DNA of 64,000 bases from CAYOLL01 sp964404765 [NCBI: uncultured Gemmatimonadota bacterium] (GCA_964404765.1 CAYOLL010000001.1:1-64000), one strand, 5' to 3'; counted from the first letter of the stretch, positions 40,913-50,214 are shown. Numbers and translations are program-made. The notes: generated by a model from the letters alone, not told the origin.

Positions 40913-42259
40913 CTATACCTGTCTTATTTTTTTAAAGCGTGCACTGTGCTCAATTTTGTCAACAATAAATATCTTAACCGGGACTTTAAATTTTTCCAGC
41001 TTATGGGCGCAGTGCTTTTTTATTGTTAAGATAAGCTTTTTTTCATCATCAATTTTTATTTTTGTACAGACTTTGGCGCAAACAATATTTCCAATAATGG
41101 GGTTCTTTTCGGCATAGACTTGGGACTCGATAACTTCATCCAATTCCTGAATAACACTTTCAATTTCGGCGGGGTACACTTTCTCTCCGCCGACATTTAT
41201 AATTTCCGATTGCCGCCCAAGTACTCTAATATACTCGCCGTCGATCTCAACCACATCATTTGTGTTAAACCAGCCATCCGCAGTAAAGGGGCTTGGGGCA
41301 TTCAAGTAACCTAACATTGTAGATTCTGATTTAATTTGAAGAATACCATCAATTATACGAGTCAGATAACCTTCCCCACCTACTTTGATAAAAAGGGAGT
41401 TGTTATTTTTTGTGTCTGTTCTTAAGACGCCAACTTCGATTAAACCATAGGTCTGCTTTAACTTTACAGTAGGGAAAATAGTATTCATTTTATCCAACGT
41501 CGCTTGCGTCATGGGCTCGGTACCATATGAAATTATTTTTAAACTGCTTAATGAGTAGTTTTCATATGCTTTGCTAATAATCAAAAGATTTAAAAAAGTT
41601 GGTGAGGCTGGCAACAGCTCAATTTTGTAATTTTCAATCATCTTACAAATATTTTCCGGGGAGCGATCCTCCAGCGTAATCACAACACCGCCATTGGATA
41701 GGGTATGAAACATTGTATTAAGACCGCCCCAGTGATCAAAAAGTAAGAAATTTAAAGTTTTTAACGACTCTCGCGCAGTTTTAAATTTTTTTAATAGCGC
41801 AGAAAAATCGTGGAGCGCAGCTTTTGGCTTTCCTGAAGTTCCAGACGTAAAAAGAACCAAACCGGGCAAATCGTTTTTTTTAAGCTGCAGGTAAAGTGGG
41901 TGGTTACTGTTTTTTCCCAGATGTACAAGATTATCCATATCCTTTTCGTTAAAGCAAATAAGGAAATCTAACATTGCTATTTCATATTTCTGCTTATTGG
42001 TATATTTTTGGGAATAGCTTAAAGGTACTACAATACATTTTTGCTCAATTAGCGCAAAAAGGGCAGCAATTGAATTAGGTGAGAAGTCACCTTCCAACCC
42101 AACAGCACTGCCAGTAGATATTTTATGCTTCACTAAGTACTGTCGCCAAAAGCGAATTTTTTTAGACAGGTATGCATAGTTGAAAACATTGTCACGCCAA
42201 ATGATGGCATCGCGTTTGGAAAACACTTCAAATTTTTGGAGAAAAAAATCAATGTGCAT
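40913..42259 (-). CDS. AMP-dependent acyl ligase (ANL superfamily)
   Basis: 448 residues. The ATP motif TSGTSGKPK is at residues 138-146, TYGLIEVG is the A5-type motif and GRQSEIINVGGEKVYPAEIES is the hinge. Proteins of this type activate an acid as acyl-AMP and load it on CoA or an ACP. Its gene is 12 bases after KAS III (stop at 42272) and close to the ACP, so activation of an acyl unit for the dedicated ACP is the likely job. The C terminus is short and lacks the usual TASGK pattern, though RFKKIR keeps a lysine. Confidence 0.8.
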   Translation of the reverse strand: MHIDFFLQKFEVFSKRDAIIWRDNVFNYAYLSKKIRFWRQYLVKHKISTGSAVGLEGDFSPNSIAALFALIEQKCIVVPLSYSQKYTNKQKYEIAMLDFLICFNEKDMDNLVHLGKNSNHPLYLQLKKNDLPGLVLFTSGTSGKPKAALHDFSALLKKFKTARESLKTLNFLLFDHWGGLNTMFHTLSNGGVVITLEDRSPENICKMIENYKIELLPASPTFLNLLIISKAYENYSLSSLKIISYGTEPMTQATLDKMNTIFPTVKLKQTYGLIEVGVLRTDTKNNNSLFIKVGGEGYLTRIIDGILQIKSESTMLGYLNAPSPFTADGWFNTNDVVEIDGEYIRVLGRQSEIINVGGEKVYPAEIESVIQELDEVIESQVYAEKNPIIGNIVCAKVCTKIKIDDEKKLILTIKKHCAHKLEKFKVPVKIFIVDKIEHSARFKKIRQV

Positions 42260-42271
42260 TAGCGGATTCCG

Positions 42272-43282
42272 TTAAAATTCGATCAGCATCGTCGCATATG
42301 ACATACCGACTCCAAATCCAGATAACAGCACTTTATCACCGTCGGATATTTTGCCAAGGTCAATGGCGTCTTTTAGAGCGATTGGAATAGAGGCTGAAAC
42401 GGTATTTCCTATTTCGGCAATATTAACAAATACTCTATCTCTATCTATTTTTAATAATTTAACGAGTGAGTCTAGGGTAAATTTACTAGCTTGATGAAAT
42501 ATAAATAAATTAATATCAGAAAAAGTAAGCTTATTACGCATTAATATGTTTTGTATCTGTGTCGGTACTACAGAGTTTATAAATGCCCAAACGCCGATTC
42601 CATCCATATAAATGTCTTTTTGGGATCTGGTGTTACCTTTTTCATCGGCCCCTTCAGTTGTTGTCATAGCAGAATTCGGCAACCGACATCCACCAGCCGG
42701 GATGAAAAACTTTCTAAAGTTCTTCCCCGATGTTGCCAGGTCTATATCGATAATTCCTGTCTTGCTTTCAGACTTTTCAACAGTTGTTATTGAGGCGCCG
42801 TCACCAAACAAGACGCGTGTTGAGCGATCTCTTTTATTTATGAATTTAGAGTAGGTATCTGCATTAATAAGCACAATTTTTCGGCTCAGGCCTGACTTGA
42901 TGAAACCGTGAGCCATGGCTAAACCATACACATAGCCGGAGCATGCCAAATTAAAGTCATACGCAAAAACGGTATCGGGCAGGTTAAGATAATCATGCAG
43001 CAAGCATGAATTGGGTGGCATGATATAATCGGGCGATTGTGTGCAATAGATAACACCGTCCGTGTTCTTAAAGTAGAAAGGATTTTTTGCTAATACTTTG
43101 TCGCACAGGCGTTTACTAAGATCAAACGCCGTTTCATTTTGATTGGCAATGTGCCGTTTTAGAACACCTGTTTTCGCCTCAACGGCCTCCATGTTCCAAT
43201 CTGGATTTTCCCTTTTGAGGTCATCATTGGTAACAATACTTTCCGGTAAAAAATATTCAATTGCGTTCAGAACAGTCCCCAT
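42272..43282 (-). CDS. 3-oxoacyl-ACP synthase III (FabH-like)
   Basis: 336 residues. The catalytic triad is complete: C114 in NLACSGYVYG, H263 in FHQAS and N293 in IGNTVSASIP. KAS III condenses an acyl-CoA (often acetyl-CoA) with malonyl-ACP to give 3-ketoacyl-ACP. It lies with an ACP, an SDR reductase and an AMP ligase rather than with housekeeping fab genes, so it probably makes a short 3-oxoacyl unit for sugar decoration. Its start overlaps the end of the MBL-hydrolase gene by 26 bases. Confidence 0.87.
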   Translation of the reverse strand: MGTVLNAIEYFLPESIVTNDDLKRENPDWNMEAVEAKTGVLKRHIANQNETAFDLSKRLCDKVLAKNPFYFKNTDGVIYCTQSPDYIMPPNSCLLHDYLNLPDTVFAYDFNLACSGYVYGLAMAHGFIKSGLSRKIVLINADTYSKFINKRDRSTRVLFGDGASITTVEKSESKTGIIDIDLATSGKNFRKFFIPAGGCRLPNSAMTTTEGADEKGNTRSQKDIYMDGIGVWAFINSVVPTQIQNILMRNKLTFSDINLFIFHQASKFTLDSLVKLLKIDRDRVFVNIAEIGNTVSASIPIALKDAIDLGKISDGDKVLLSGFGVGMSYATMLIEF

Positions 43283-43910
43283 TAAGTATCTCGTTCAACT
43301 TTGGGTTATGAGCATATTCATTTCTAAGGATTGACGATTCACCATGACCTGGGTATAGGACTGTATCTGCCGGTATTAAAGCCAGCTTTTTTAGTGTTTG
43401 GATCATTGTTTGTCTCGAAGCTCCGGGTAAATCAAGTCTGCCCAAATTATTTTTTAAAATCGTATCGCCGGTAAATAAGCAGTTTTCAATCAAAAGAGAT
43501 ACGCCTCCTGGTGTATGTCCCGGCGACTCTATAATCGTAATACGGATTTCGCCAAATTGGAGTGGGCTATCTTCATTTAAATCCTCATCTATATGAGGTA
43601 TCTCAATTATGTGTTGCCCACCAAACAGCTTTCTATGTAAGTTAGTATACTTAAGTACGTTAGCATCTTTTTTGTTAAGATAAAAGGGTACCTTTAACGA
43701 TTTTTTTAGCAGTGATACTGCCCCAATATGATCGTGATGGCCATGTGTGTTAAGGATTGCGGATACTTTTAAATCATTTTTTTTTACAAAATCAACAATT
43801 TTATCGAAATCATCCCCAGGATCTATAATAACGGAAATACGGTTTTCATCATACACGATATAGCAATTCACAAACCAAGGCCCGGTAATAATGCTGTGTA
43901 TGTAAATCAT
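43257..43910 (-). CDS. MBL-fold metallo-hydrolase
   Basis: 217 residues from ATG 43910 (MIYIHSIITGPWFVNCYIVYDENR). The metal site signature is THGHHDHIG (near residue 55), with further ligands in ESPGHTPGG, FTGDT and YPGHGES. It is of the hydroxyacylglutathione-hydrolase (glyoxalase II) group that cleaves thioesters. Within the acyl cassette it could release an acyl group or edit the ACP; this is inference. A GTG at 43922 would overlap the SDR gene further and is less likely. Confidence 0.8.
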   Translation of the reverse strand: MIYIHSIITGPWFVNCYIVYDENRISVIIDPGDDFDKIVDFVKKNDLKVSAILNTHGHHDHIGAVSLLKKSLKVPFYLNKKDANVLKYTNLHRKLFGGQHIIEIPHIDEDLNEDSPLQFGEIRITIIESPGHTPGGVSLLIENCLFTGDTILKNNLGRLDLPGASRQTMIQTLKKLALIPADTVLYPGHGESSILRNEYAHNPKLNEILNGDCSERN

Positions 43911-43911
43911 C

Positions 43912-44610
43912 TCATGCCCCACCTAGATAAATAATCTGTCCGGTAATAGCAGCACTTTCATTTTTAATTAACCAGTCAATGGTGTTGCTAACATCTTCCA
44001 TTTTGCCATGAGTCTTGATTGCATTTTGTGCCAACACTTTTTCAAGGGCTTTTTGATCAACAGCATTCATCATATCGGTTGAAATTGCTGCAGGAGCAAT
44101 AACATTACATGTTATTCCATAATTAGATACTTCTTTTGCTAACACCCGTGTGAACGAAATAATAGCAGCTTTTGACGCTGTATAGATAGACTCACCGACA
44201 ACTTCATGCCGTACGGCCATTGACGCAAAATTAATGATTCGCCCAAATGAAGCCGTCATCATTACTTTAACGGATTCGCGGCACATCAAAAAGGTGCCTA
44301 ACACATTGGTTTCAATAGTCTTTTGAGCTGTTTCGTACGGGACCAATAATACAGGAGCAATCATAAGGTTAACACCGGCATTGTTAATTAATATGTCAAG
44401 CCGTTTATATTTTTTTCTAATTGCCGATAAGAGTTTTTTAACTTCAATCTCATTTGTAATATCAACGCAAAAATGCTCATAACCTTCTGGCGCAAAATCG
44501 ACGGCGCCCCGACTACATCCAACTACGCCATATCCTTGTTGGATATAATATTCTGCCAGATAGCGCCCAATTCCTTTGCTTGCTCCAGTGATTAGAACAA
44601 TTTTTTGCAT
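43912..44610 (-). CDS. Short-chain dehydrogenase/reductase (FabG-like)
   Basis: 232 residues. The NADP-binding motif is GASKGIG (9-15), NNAG is at 77-80, and the active-site residues are S130, Y143 and K147 (YTASK). It resembles 3-oxoacyl-ACP reductase, which would turn the KAS III product into a 3-hydroxyacyl-ACP. The gene abuts the ACP gene exactly (stop at 44611, start at 44610), consistent with a shared acyl intermediate. Confidence 0.85.
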   Translation of the reverse strand: MQKIVLITGASKGIGRYLAEYYIQQGYGVVGCSRGAVDFAPEGYEHFCVDITNEIEVKKLLSAIRKKYKRLDILINNAGVNLMIAPVLLVPYETAQKTIETNVLGTFLMCRESVKVMMTASFGRIINFASMAVRHEVVGESIYTASKAAIISFTRVLAKEVSNYGITCNVIAPAAISTDMMNAVDQKALEKVLAQNAIKTHGKMEDVSNTIDWLIKNESAAITGQIIYLGGA

Positions 44611-44907
44611 CTAATCGTTACTCCCCAGAATCATTTGAATGTAGCTTGCTAAAGATTCGACACTTTTAAAAGGGCTTTGTGTCTGTGATAATGCTTTTTC
44701 ATCGGCCAGCGAAATTTGAGCATCCAGCAACTCATCAATTTTCGCCTCAACAGCAACAATAATGTTTATTAAACCCAGCGAATCCAAAACACCACCGTCT
44801 CCATAAAGCTTTGTTTGGGGTGCTTTTTCAATAGGGCGATCATCAGGAAACTGGCTATTAAAATCATCGATGGCACTGTAGATTGCTGCAATAATTTTTT
44901 CTTTCAT
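44611..44907 (-). CDS. Acyl carrier protein
   Basis: 98 residues. The phosphopantetheine attachment serine is S43 in GDGGVLDSLGLINIIVAVE, fitting the D-S-L signature. It is somewhat longer and less acidic than the housekeeping AcpP. Located directly upstream of a reductase, hydrolase, KAS III and AMP ligase, so it is the probable carrier of the acyl unit of this cluster. Confidence 0.87.
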   Translation of the reverse strand: MKEKIIAAIYSAIDDFNSQFPDDRPIEKAPQTKLYGDGGVLDSLGLINIIVAVEAKIDELLDAQISLADEKALSQTQSPFKSVESLASYIQMILGSND

Positions 44908-44945
44908 TTAAGCTACTCCTTTTGGCTTATTCAAAATTCTCTAAA

Positions 44946-45650
44946 TTAAAATTGAGCTTTGAAGTAATTCCATTGCTCCGTAATTTCCGCGGGCACGTTA
45001 GTTTTATCAATAAATCTGATTGGATTACCAAAAGCGATGGCTCCGGGAGGGATATCTTTATTAACAACGCTTCCCATACCGATCATTGCCCCAGGGCCTA
45101 TTTCAACATACTCGGCTATTGAACTGTTTGTGCCAATAAAACTAAAAGAACCAATTTTGACATTTGTTGTTGTTGCAACATGCGAGGTAATAATCGCCCC
45201 TTTGCCAATAATATTTCGGGCGCCAATGATGGAGTTGGCAACAATTAATGCAAAGGAGTCGATATTTGTATTATTGAACACAACGGTACCTGTATGAATA
45301 ATGGATCCATACCCAATTTTACTGGAACGGTATATTTTTGCGGCCGGGTGTATGAGGCTTGCAAAGCGTTGTTCCGGCAGTTTTAATCGATGCAGGATAT
45401 GGTATCGTTGGATGCGCGTTTTGTAAGAGCCGATTCCAAGAACAAACGAAATATCAGTTGAAAATTTCGCAGCATTGTGTAAAGGACCTTTTATGGCAAC
45501 GCCTTCAACTTCTTTGTTGTGCAAGGCTTCATTATCATCCAAAATTCCAATCACTTCAAATTTAGGACCATTTTGGTTAATATCGGAGATAAGCTCACTT
45601 ATTTCTGGGTAAGCAGTTGCACCAAAAACGATAAGTTGTTTAATGGACAT
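44946..45650 (-). CDS. NeuD/PglD-type sugar O- or N-acyltransferase
   Basis: 234 residues from ATG 45650 (MSIKQLIVFGATAYPEISELI). There is an N-terminal Rossmann-like half that binds the sugar nucleotide, then a left-handed beta-helix with hexapeptide repeats (IGYGSIIHTGTVVFNNTNIDS to GPGAMIGMGSVVNKDIPPG). PglD and NeuD members acylate a 4-amino sugar or sialic acid. Together with the DegT aminotransferase and ACP cassette this fits acylation of an amino sugar. An ATG at 45668 is also in frame and would add six residues. Confidence 0.8.
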   Translation of the reverse strand: MSIKQLIVFGATAYPEISELISDINQNGPKFEVIGILDDNEALHNKEVEGVAIKGPLHNAAKFSTDISFVLGIGSYKTRIQRYHILHRLKLPEQRFASLIHPAAKIYRSSKIGYGSIIHTGTVVFNNTNIDSFALIVANSIIGARNIIGKGAIITSHVATTTNVKIGSFSFIGTNSSIAEYVEIGPGAMIGMGSVVNKDIPPGAIAFGNPIRFIDKTNVPAEITEQWNYFKAQF

Positions 45651-45672
45651 TAGCAATTTCTCTACCATATAA

Positions 45673-45837
45673 GTTAATAAGGAATGTCGATAAAATAAGT
45701 TTGGGTTTTGGTGTCATTGCGAGGAGCGTTTTTTGCGACGAAGCAATCTCAACCCGCATGGGGATTGCTTCGCAAAAGCGGCTCGCAATGACCGTCAGTG
45801 GGAAAACCCAAAGTTATTAATTTGATGTTCCTAAGTT
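45673..45837. repeat. Foldback (inverted-repeat) element, about 165 bp
   Basis: The ends form a long imperfect inverted repeat. The left arm runs GTTAATAAGGAATGTC and onward to AAGTTTGGGTTTT (45699-45710). The right arm is its near reverse complement (AAAACCCAAAGTTATTAA at 45803-45820, then GATGTTCCTAAGTTAA). Inside lie TGTCATTGCGAGGAGC (45712-45727), its partner GCTCGCAATGAC (45780-45791), and a short hairpin around AAGCAATC and GATTGCTT. No ORF. A similar layout is seen at 31662 and 50088. Confidence 0.7.
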
Positions 45838-46058
45838 AAGAAAACGATACAACCAATATAGCCAAAAATCAAAGCATTTAACCTGTACTTGGATGAAAGT
45901 CCGTAGCCACCACTCAAAGTATAAAAACGACCAGATCAGCAAGCGGCGATTTGTCTCTGCCCGGAAAAATGATCATTCATCAAGGCATGACCGGTTTCAG
46001 GTTGGATTATAGTTCATATATCCGGCCCATTTGTCAAACAAAAAGATGTCAGTTCATA

Positions 46059-47159
46059 TCATCCCATTAACGTTTTAAGTTTATTAGCAATAAAATGGGT
46101 ATCCTCCGCTTGAATATGTGCCCCCATCGGCAACGCCAATCCCGATCGGTATGCCCGACAGGCATTCGGAAAGTCGTCGGGGCGGAAACCATATTTATCG
46201 CGGTAATAAGTCAAGCAGTGCAGCGCCTGTGCCCCCAGATTCGTCTCCACGCCCCCCGCTTTTAAATCTTGAATCAACTTGGCTCGGTCAATTCGCTCCG
46301 GCAATAAAATATGATAAGTTTGATAAGTCATCTTCCGATTGGCAAAATGGCCTGGTAGCCGGATCCATTTTATTCCGCTCAATGCCCGGTCGTACTCCGC
46401 CGCTAGTTTGATCCGATACGCCAAGAGCTCATCAAATTCGGCTAACTGCCCGATACCTAAGGCCGCCTGAAACTCGGTCAGGCGATAATTGAGCCCGGCA
46501 TGGTGAAAATCAACGCCGCTTTCTTGAGATTCTATGCCATGATTACGCAGACTACGCAAAAGACTTGCCAGTCGACCATCCTGCGTAACAATAAGACCGC
46601 CCTCGCCCGTCGTAAGTGCTTTGCGCGGATGAAAGCTAAAACAACCAATGCAACCAAAAGTCCCAACCTTTTGTCCGTCAAATTCGGTGCCGAAAGCACA
46701 GGCCGCATCTTCGATGATCTCGATATTTCGCGCCGTTGCAATTGCCATAAGATGTTGCATATCCGCCGACTGTCCAAACTCATGAACGACCATAATCGCT
46801 TTGGTTTTCGACGTAATTGCGGCTTCCACCTGTCGGGTATCTAAGCAGTAATCTTCTATATTGATGTCCACAAAAATCGGCTTTGCACCGACAATCTCCA
46901 CAGCATTTGCCGTGGCCGGAAAAGTGAGCGCCGGAACAATCACCTCGTCGCCGAGCTTAATATTAAGCGCAAGCAGGGCCAAATGAAGTGCCGCCGTTCC
47001 GTTGCTGACCAGGACAGCATGTTTAGCGTCCAAGTACTTACACAGCATCATTTCAAAACGCTGAACGGTTTCGCCTTGAATCAGATTGCCGGAGCGGATA
47101 ATCTGCGCCATCTGTTCAATAGCGCTTTCCGGTATATAGGGTTTAGCTAATCTGAGCAT
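46059..47159 (-). CDS. DegT/DnrJ/EryC1/StrS sugar aminotransferase
   Basis: 366 residues from ATG 47159 ([21 protein letters not shown]). PLP enzyme that aminates a nucleotide keto-sugar. The PLP lysine lies in [14 protein letters not shown], and earlier segments are [31 protein letters not shown] and EDAACAFG. It overlaps the epimerase gene by 17 bases, so the two probably act in sequence to make an amino sugar. The extended upstream reading to 47204 lies inside the epimerase gene. Confidence 0.9.
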   Translation of the reverse strand: MLRLAKPYIPESAIEQMAQIIRSGNLIQGETVQRFEMMLCKYLDAKHAVLVSNGTAALHLALLALNIKLGDEVIVPALTFPATANAVEIVGAKPIFVDINIEDYCLDTRQVEAAITSKTKAIMVVHEFGQSADMQHLMAIATARNIEIIEDAACAFGTEFDGQKVGTFGCIGCFSFHPRKALTTGEGGLIVTQDGRLASLLRSLRNHGIESQESGVDFHHAGLNYRLTEFQAALGIGQLAEFDELLAYRIKLAAEYDRALSGIKWIRLPGHFANRKMTYQTYHILLPERIDRAKLIQDLKAGGVETNLGAQALHCLTYYRDKYGFRPDDFPNACRAYRSGLALPMGAHIQAEDTHFIANKLKTLMG

Positions 47160-48102
47160 GTTTAAGCCACTCGGCTGTTTGTAGAATGCCTTCGTCCAAA
47201 TCAATCTTCGCTTTAAAGCCTAAGGTATGGTAAGCCTTTTCGACCGATGGAATCCGTAGTTCAATTTCGGCGGTAAGCGCGGGTTTAAAGATAATTTTTG
47301 ATTTGGACTCTAACACCCGACAAATCGTCTGCGCTAAACCATAGGTTGTTATTACGGCTCGGGCGTTGCCGATATTGAACGACTCGCCAACGGCCTTAGG
47401 ATCTTCGACGCAACGCTTTAAGCAATCTACAAAATCGTCCACAAAACACCATGCCCGAATCTGATTGCCGTCACCATAAATCTCTAAATTTTGATTCTTG
47501 AGAGCACGATTAATAAATATCTGAATTGCGCCCTCGCCGGTCTGGCCTGGCCCGTAAACATTAAATGGACGAACAAAAGTTACGGGCAACCCGAATTCTC
47601 TATGATAGGCCATTCCCAAATGTTCGCCTGCCAATTTGCTGACGGCGTATGTCCAGCGGGCTTCTCCTGCGCTGCCAGAGACGGTTTCGCTATTTTCGGT
47701 GGGTTTAAATGCCATGCTGCCAAAAACTTCGGATGTTGAGAAGTCTACGATCCGATCTTTAATTTGATGACGCCATGCGGCCTCCAGCATATTAGCCGTA
47801 CCAATCAAATTAACGCGCATTGTTTTTGTAGGACTTTTGATGACGGTATCAATTCCGGCAATAGCCGCGGCATGAACAACAATATCTGCACCGGCCATAC
47901 TTTCAAAAAGCTTCTCGTATTCTAATACATCCCCACGAATAACCTTGATGTTTTTATGCTGCGCGTATGGACTTCTCGTCAGTGTATCTCGATAAAAATT
48001 GTCGTAAACAACAATTTGATTGCTTTCCACATATTCGGCGATAAGACGGTTTGCGATAAAACCAGCGCCGCCTGTTATAAAGATAACTTTGCTATTGAGC
48101 AT
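47143..48102 (-). CDS. NAD-dependent epimerase/dehydratase
   Basis: 319 residues of the extended SDR type. The dinucleotide motif is TGGAGFIAN (residues 10-18), where the usual last Gly is Ala. The active-site pair is Y152 and K156 in [10 protein letters not shown], and FSTSEVFG (121-128) resembles the TDEVYG part of dTDP-glucose 4,6-dehydratases. It converts a nucleotide sugar (4-epimerisation or 4,6-dehydration). First gene of the - strand sugar cluster and a probable partner of the aminotransferase. Confidence 0.87.
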   Translation of the reverse strand: MLNSKVIFITGGAGFIANRLIAEYVESNQIVVYDNFYRDTLTRSPYAQHKNIKVIRGDVLEYEKLFESMAGADIVVHAAAIAGIDTVIKSPTKTMRVNLIGTANMLEAAWRHQIKDRIVDFSTSEVFGSMAFKPTENSETVSGSAGEARWTYAVSKLAGEHLGMAYHREFGLPVTFVRPFNVYGPGQTGEGAIQIFINRALKNQNLEIYGDGNQIRAWCFVDDFVDCLKRCVEDPKAVGESFNIGNARAVITTYGLAQTICRVLESKSKIIFKPALTAEIELRIPSVEKAYHTLGFKAKIDLDEGILQTAEWLKHAQIS

Positions 48103-48166
48103 ACTAAAGAAGACTCCTCATTTTGTAATTATGCACCCGTACAAGATAGGCTTTGTGGCTAAAAAA

Positions 48167-48697
48167 TTACTCCCACACCACCAGCATTTTTTCCGATGCA
48201 AACCGGGTTTTCAAATTCTCATACTCTGCTTCATTTAATACAAGCGTGCGAATTTTTCGAGCAATTAAACCTTCGGCCTTTATCCTCACCCGTTCAAGCT
48301 CTTTCTGATTGATAAAATCGCCAACCAAAACAAGATCGATCAAGCCACTGTCGCGGCCAACGGCGTAATCGCCGGTGATAAACGCCATTCTCAAATCACC
48401 CAAATTATGCAAAACGGTTGTAATAACCTGATCGACGCCGGACGACTTCAGAACAATGCTGCGGATTTCCTCAAAAAGCGGGTGGCCGACATTTGCCCGG
48501 TAAATTTTTTGACGGCCTTCGCTGGCAGCGTTCAAAATTTTGGCCTGTTCCAGCTTGTTCAATTCAAGGCGCACCGCGTTGGTCGATTCACCAAATTCCC
48601 GGGCCAGCTCGCGCAGATAGCCGCTCATTTTTGGATTGATAAAGAACTTAAGCAGAAGCTTAATACGTGTTTGCGATGTAATTAATGATTCAATCAT
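48167..48697 (-). CDS. Winged-helix regulator with nucleotidyltransferase-like C-terminal domain
   Basis: 176 residues from ATG 48697 (MIESLITSQTRIKLLLKFFI). The N-terminal half is an ArsR/MarR-like winged helix (LRELAREFGESTNAVRLELNKLEQA). The C-terminal half (from about residue 95) has the core pattern of a minimal nucleotidyltransferase (ITGDYAVGRDSGLIDLVLVGDFI) seen in HTH-NTase fusions. The start codon lies just downstream of a perfect inverted repeat, so autoregulation is likely. It may also control the sugar cluster downstream. Catalytic activity is doubtful. Confidence 0.75.
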   Translation of the reverse strand: MIESLITSQTRIKLLLKFFINPKMSGYLRELAREFGESTNAVRLELNKLEQAKILNAASEGRQKIYRANVGHPLFEEIRSIVLKSSGVDQVITTVLHNLGDLRMAFITGDYAVGRDSGLIDLVLVGDFINQKELERVRIKAEGLIARKIRTLVLNEAEYENLKTRFASEKMLVVWE

Positions 48698-48706
48698 ATT
48701 AACCAA

Positions 48707-48733
48707 TAAGTGAGTAAATTTTTTACTCACTTA
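48707..48733 (-). promoter_or_regulatory. Perfect 12-bp inverted repeat, probable operator
   Basis: TAAGTGAGTAAA (48707-48718) and TTTACTCACTTA (48722-48733) are perfect reverse complements with a three-base spacer. The site overlaps the -10 side of the promoter at 48733-48760 and lies just before the regulator's ATG at 48697. Binding by the regulator itself is inferred. Confidence 0.75.
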
Positions 48734-48760
48734 GGGTACAAAATTTTCATATTATGTCAA
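48733..48760 (-). promoter_or_regulatory. Probable promoter of the regulator gene
   Basis: Reading the - strand, TTGACA (48760-48755) is followed after 16 bases by TACCCT (48738-48733). The -35 is perfect and the -10 is weak (3 of 6), which would suit a repressed or activator-assisted promoter. Confidence 0.5.
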
Positions 48761-48800
48761 GAAAATTTTTGTCCGCTACGCAAATTTTTAGCTGCTAAAA

Positions 48801-49967
48801 CTAAATCAACGTCAGGCTGGTTTGAGGTGGGGTCGTAATCTGCGGGCCTTTCTCAGGATGGATATAAACGTTGATTTCACTACGAATGCCAAGTTCGGGT
48901 AAATAAATACCGGGTTCGATGGAAAAAAGGGTGCGCGGCAGAATTTCGCGCTCATCATACGTCTCAAAGTTATCCATATGCGCGCCGTCTCCATGATCTT
49001 TTTCATGGATGTTGTGGCCGGTGCTGTGGATAAAATATTTGCCATAGCCGGCATCTGTAATAACTTTGCGCGTGGCATCATCGACTTCATAGCCACAAAT
49101 CGGCATATTGCCAACAAAGGCTTTCTGCACAATTCGAACTCCGGCATCGCGGGCGTCGCGAACGATTTTCCAAATATTTTCGACTAACGATGGAACAGAT
49201 TTGCCGGTGTAGACCATCCAGGTAATGTCGGCATAAATCGTACTGCGCTGGTCGAGTTTGGCCCAGATATCCAATAAAACCAAATCATCACGGGATATGG
49301 CGGTACTGCCGTCTTCAGTCGGCTCATAGTGGGGGTTGCTGGCATTTTTGTTGACGGCAATAATCGGTAAAAAGCTGGTGATGAGCCCATATTCAATAAA
49401 ACGGTCGGCAATAAACTCGCGGACCATCCACTCTGTAACCACGCTTTGTTTTTCCAGATTTGTTTGGATAAACCGAATTGCGTCGTCTTTGGCTTTGTAG
49501 ACACTTTCAACGGCTTTAAGATGGCTTTCATACTGAGCGGCATTCAGCGTAGCCTGGAAAAACTGCACTAAATGTGCCGAGCTGACTACATTTACCCCCA
49601 TTTGCTGCACTAACTCCAAGGTGCCGGCATCTACGCGCGATACGTATGGAATCGCACAGTTGGGTGAATATTCCATCGCGATTCTTGTACGGCTTTTTAA
49701 AATTTTGCTTAAACCTTCCCACAGCCCTTTCCAGGTTTGATATATATAGTGAATACCCGGCTGATTTGCAAATAAATGCTGTTCGATAACCGGGATAATC
49801 CATTGTACTTCGCCCTCTGCCGGAATGAAGCAGTACCAGCGGCGCGTGCTCATACCTTTTATGCCGGTTACACTGAGGGCAATTGGATTTGTGCCTTGAA
49901 AATCGTACATCAACCAACCATCTAATTTTGCTTCTTTTAAGTGTTGTTGAATGGCTTTTACGTCCAT
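48801..49967 (-). CDS. M24-family metallopeptidase (Xaa-Pro aminopeptidase-like)
   Basis: 388 residues. The N-terminal creatinase-like domain (residues 1-150) is followed by the pita-bread domain. Metal ligands are visible: D233 and D247, H318 in HSTGHNIH, E351 in SIEPGIY and E364 in RSEINV. Xaa-Pro dipeptidases remove N-terminal residues ahead of proline in the cytosol. The gene is alone; the 5' region is non-coding. Confidence 0.87.
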   Translation of the reverse strand: MDVKAIQQHLKEAKLDGWLMYDFQGTNPIALSVTGIKGMSTRRWYCFIPAEGEVQWIIPVIEQHLFANQPGIHYIYQTWKGLWEGLSKILKSRTRIAMEYSPNCAIPYVSRVDAGTLELVQQMGVNVVSSAHLVQFFQATLNAAQYESHLKAVESVYKAKDDAIRFIQTNLEKQSVVTEWMVREFIADRFIEYGLITSFLPIIAVNKNASNPHYEPTEDGSTAISRDDLVLLDIWAKLDQRSTIYADITWMVYTGKSVPSLVENIWKIVRDARDAGVRIVQKAFVGNMPICGYEVDDATRKVITDAGYGKYFIHSTGHNIHEKDHGDGAHMDNFETYDEREILPRTLFSIEPGIYLPELGIRSEINVYIHPEKGPQITTPPQTSLTLI

Positions 49968-50087
49968 GTGAGTTGCTCCGTAAGATTAAAATTTAATTTA
50001 AGTAAGTAGTCTTGACAATGTTAACATAACGTAAAGCTTTCAACGTGGCATTTGCGAAGAGCGCAGTAAAGTCCAAGCACTACGCCG
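49968..50087. other. Non-coding stretch before the foldback element
   Basis: Upstream region of the M24 gene (- strand), AT-rich at first, with no RNA gene or clear promoter recognised. The whole gap to groES (49968-50559) holds this, the foldback element at 50088, the groE promoter and CIRCE. Confidence 0.4.
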
Positions 50088-50214
50088 TTCCAAGCGACGA
50101 ATTTGAAGTGCGGTCATTCAGCAGGAATCTTCTTGAAATTTTGCAACGGCGCTAACTTGCGGGAAGATTCCTTCGGAATGACAGTACTTCAAACCCAAAA
50201 TTTGTCGCTTGGAA
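50088..50214. repeat. Foldback (inverted-repeat) element, 127 bp
   Basis: The ends TTCCAAGCGAC (50088-50098) and GTCGCTTGGAA (50204-50214) are perfect 11-bp inverted repeats. The similarity goes on inward through AATTTGAAGT. Inside are a GGAATCTTC (50124-50132) and GAAGATTCC (50163-50171) pair and GTCATTC with GAATGAC. No ORF. Confidence 0.65.
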
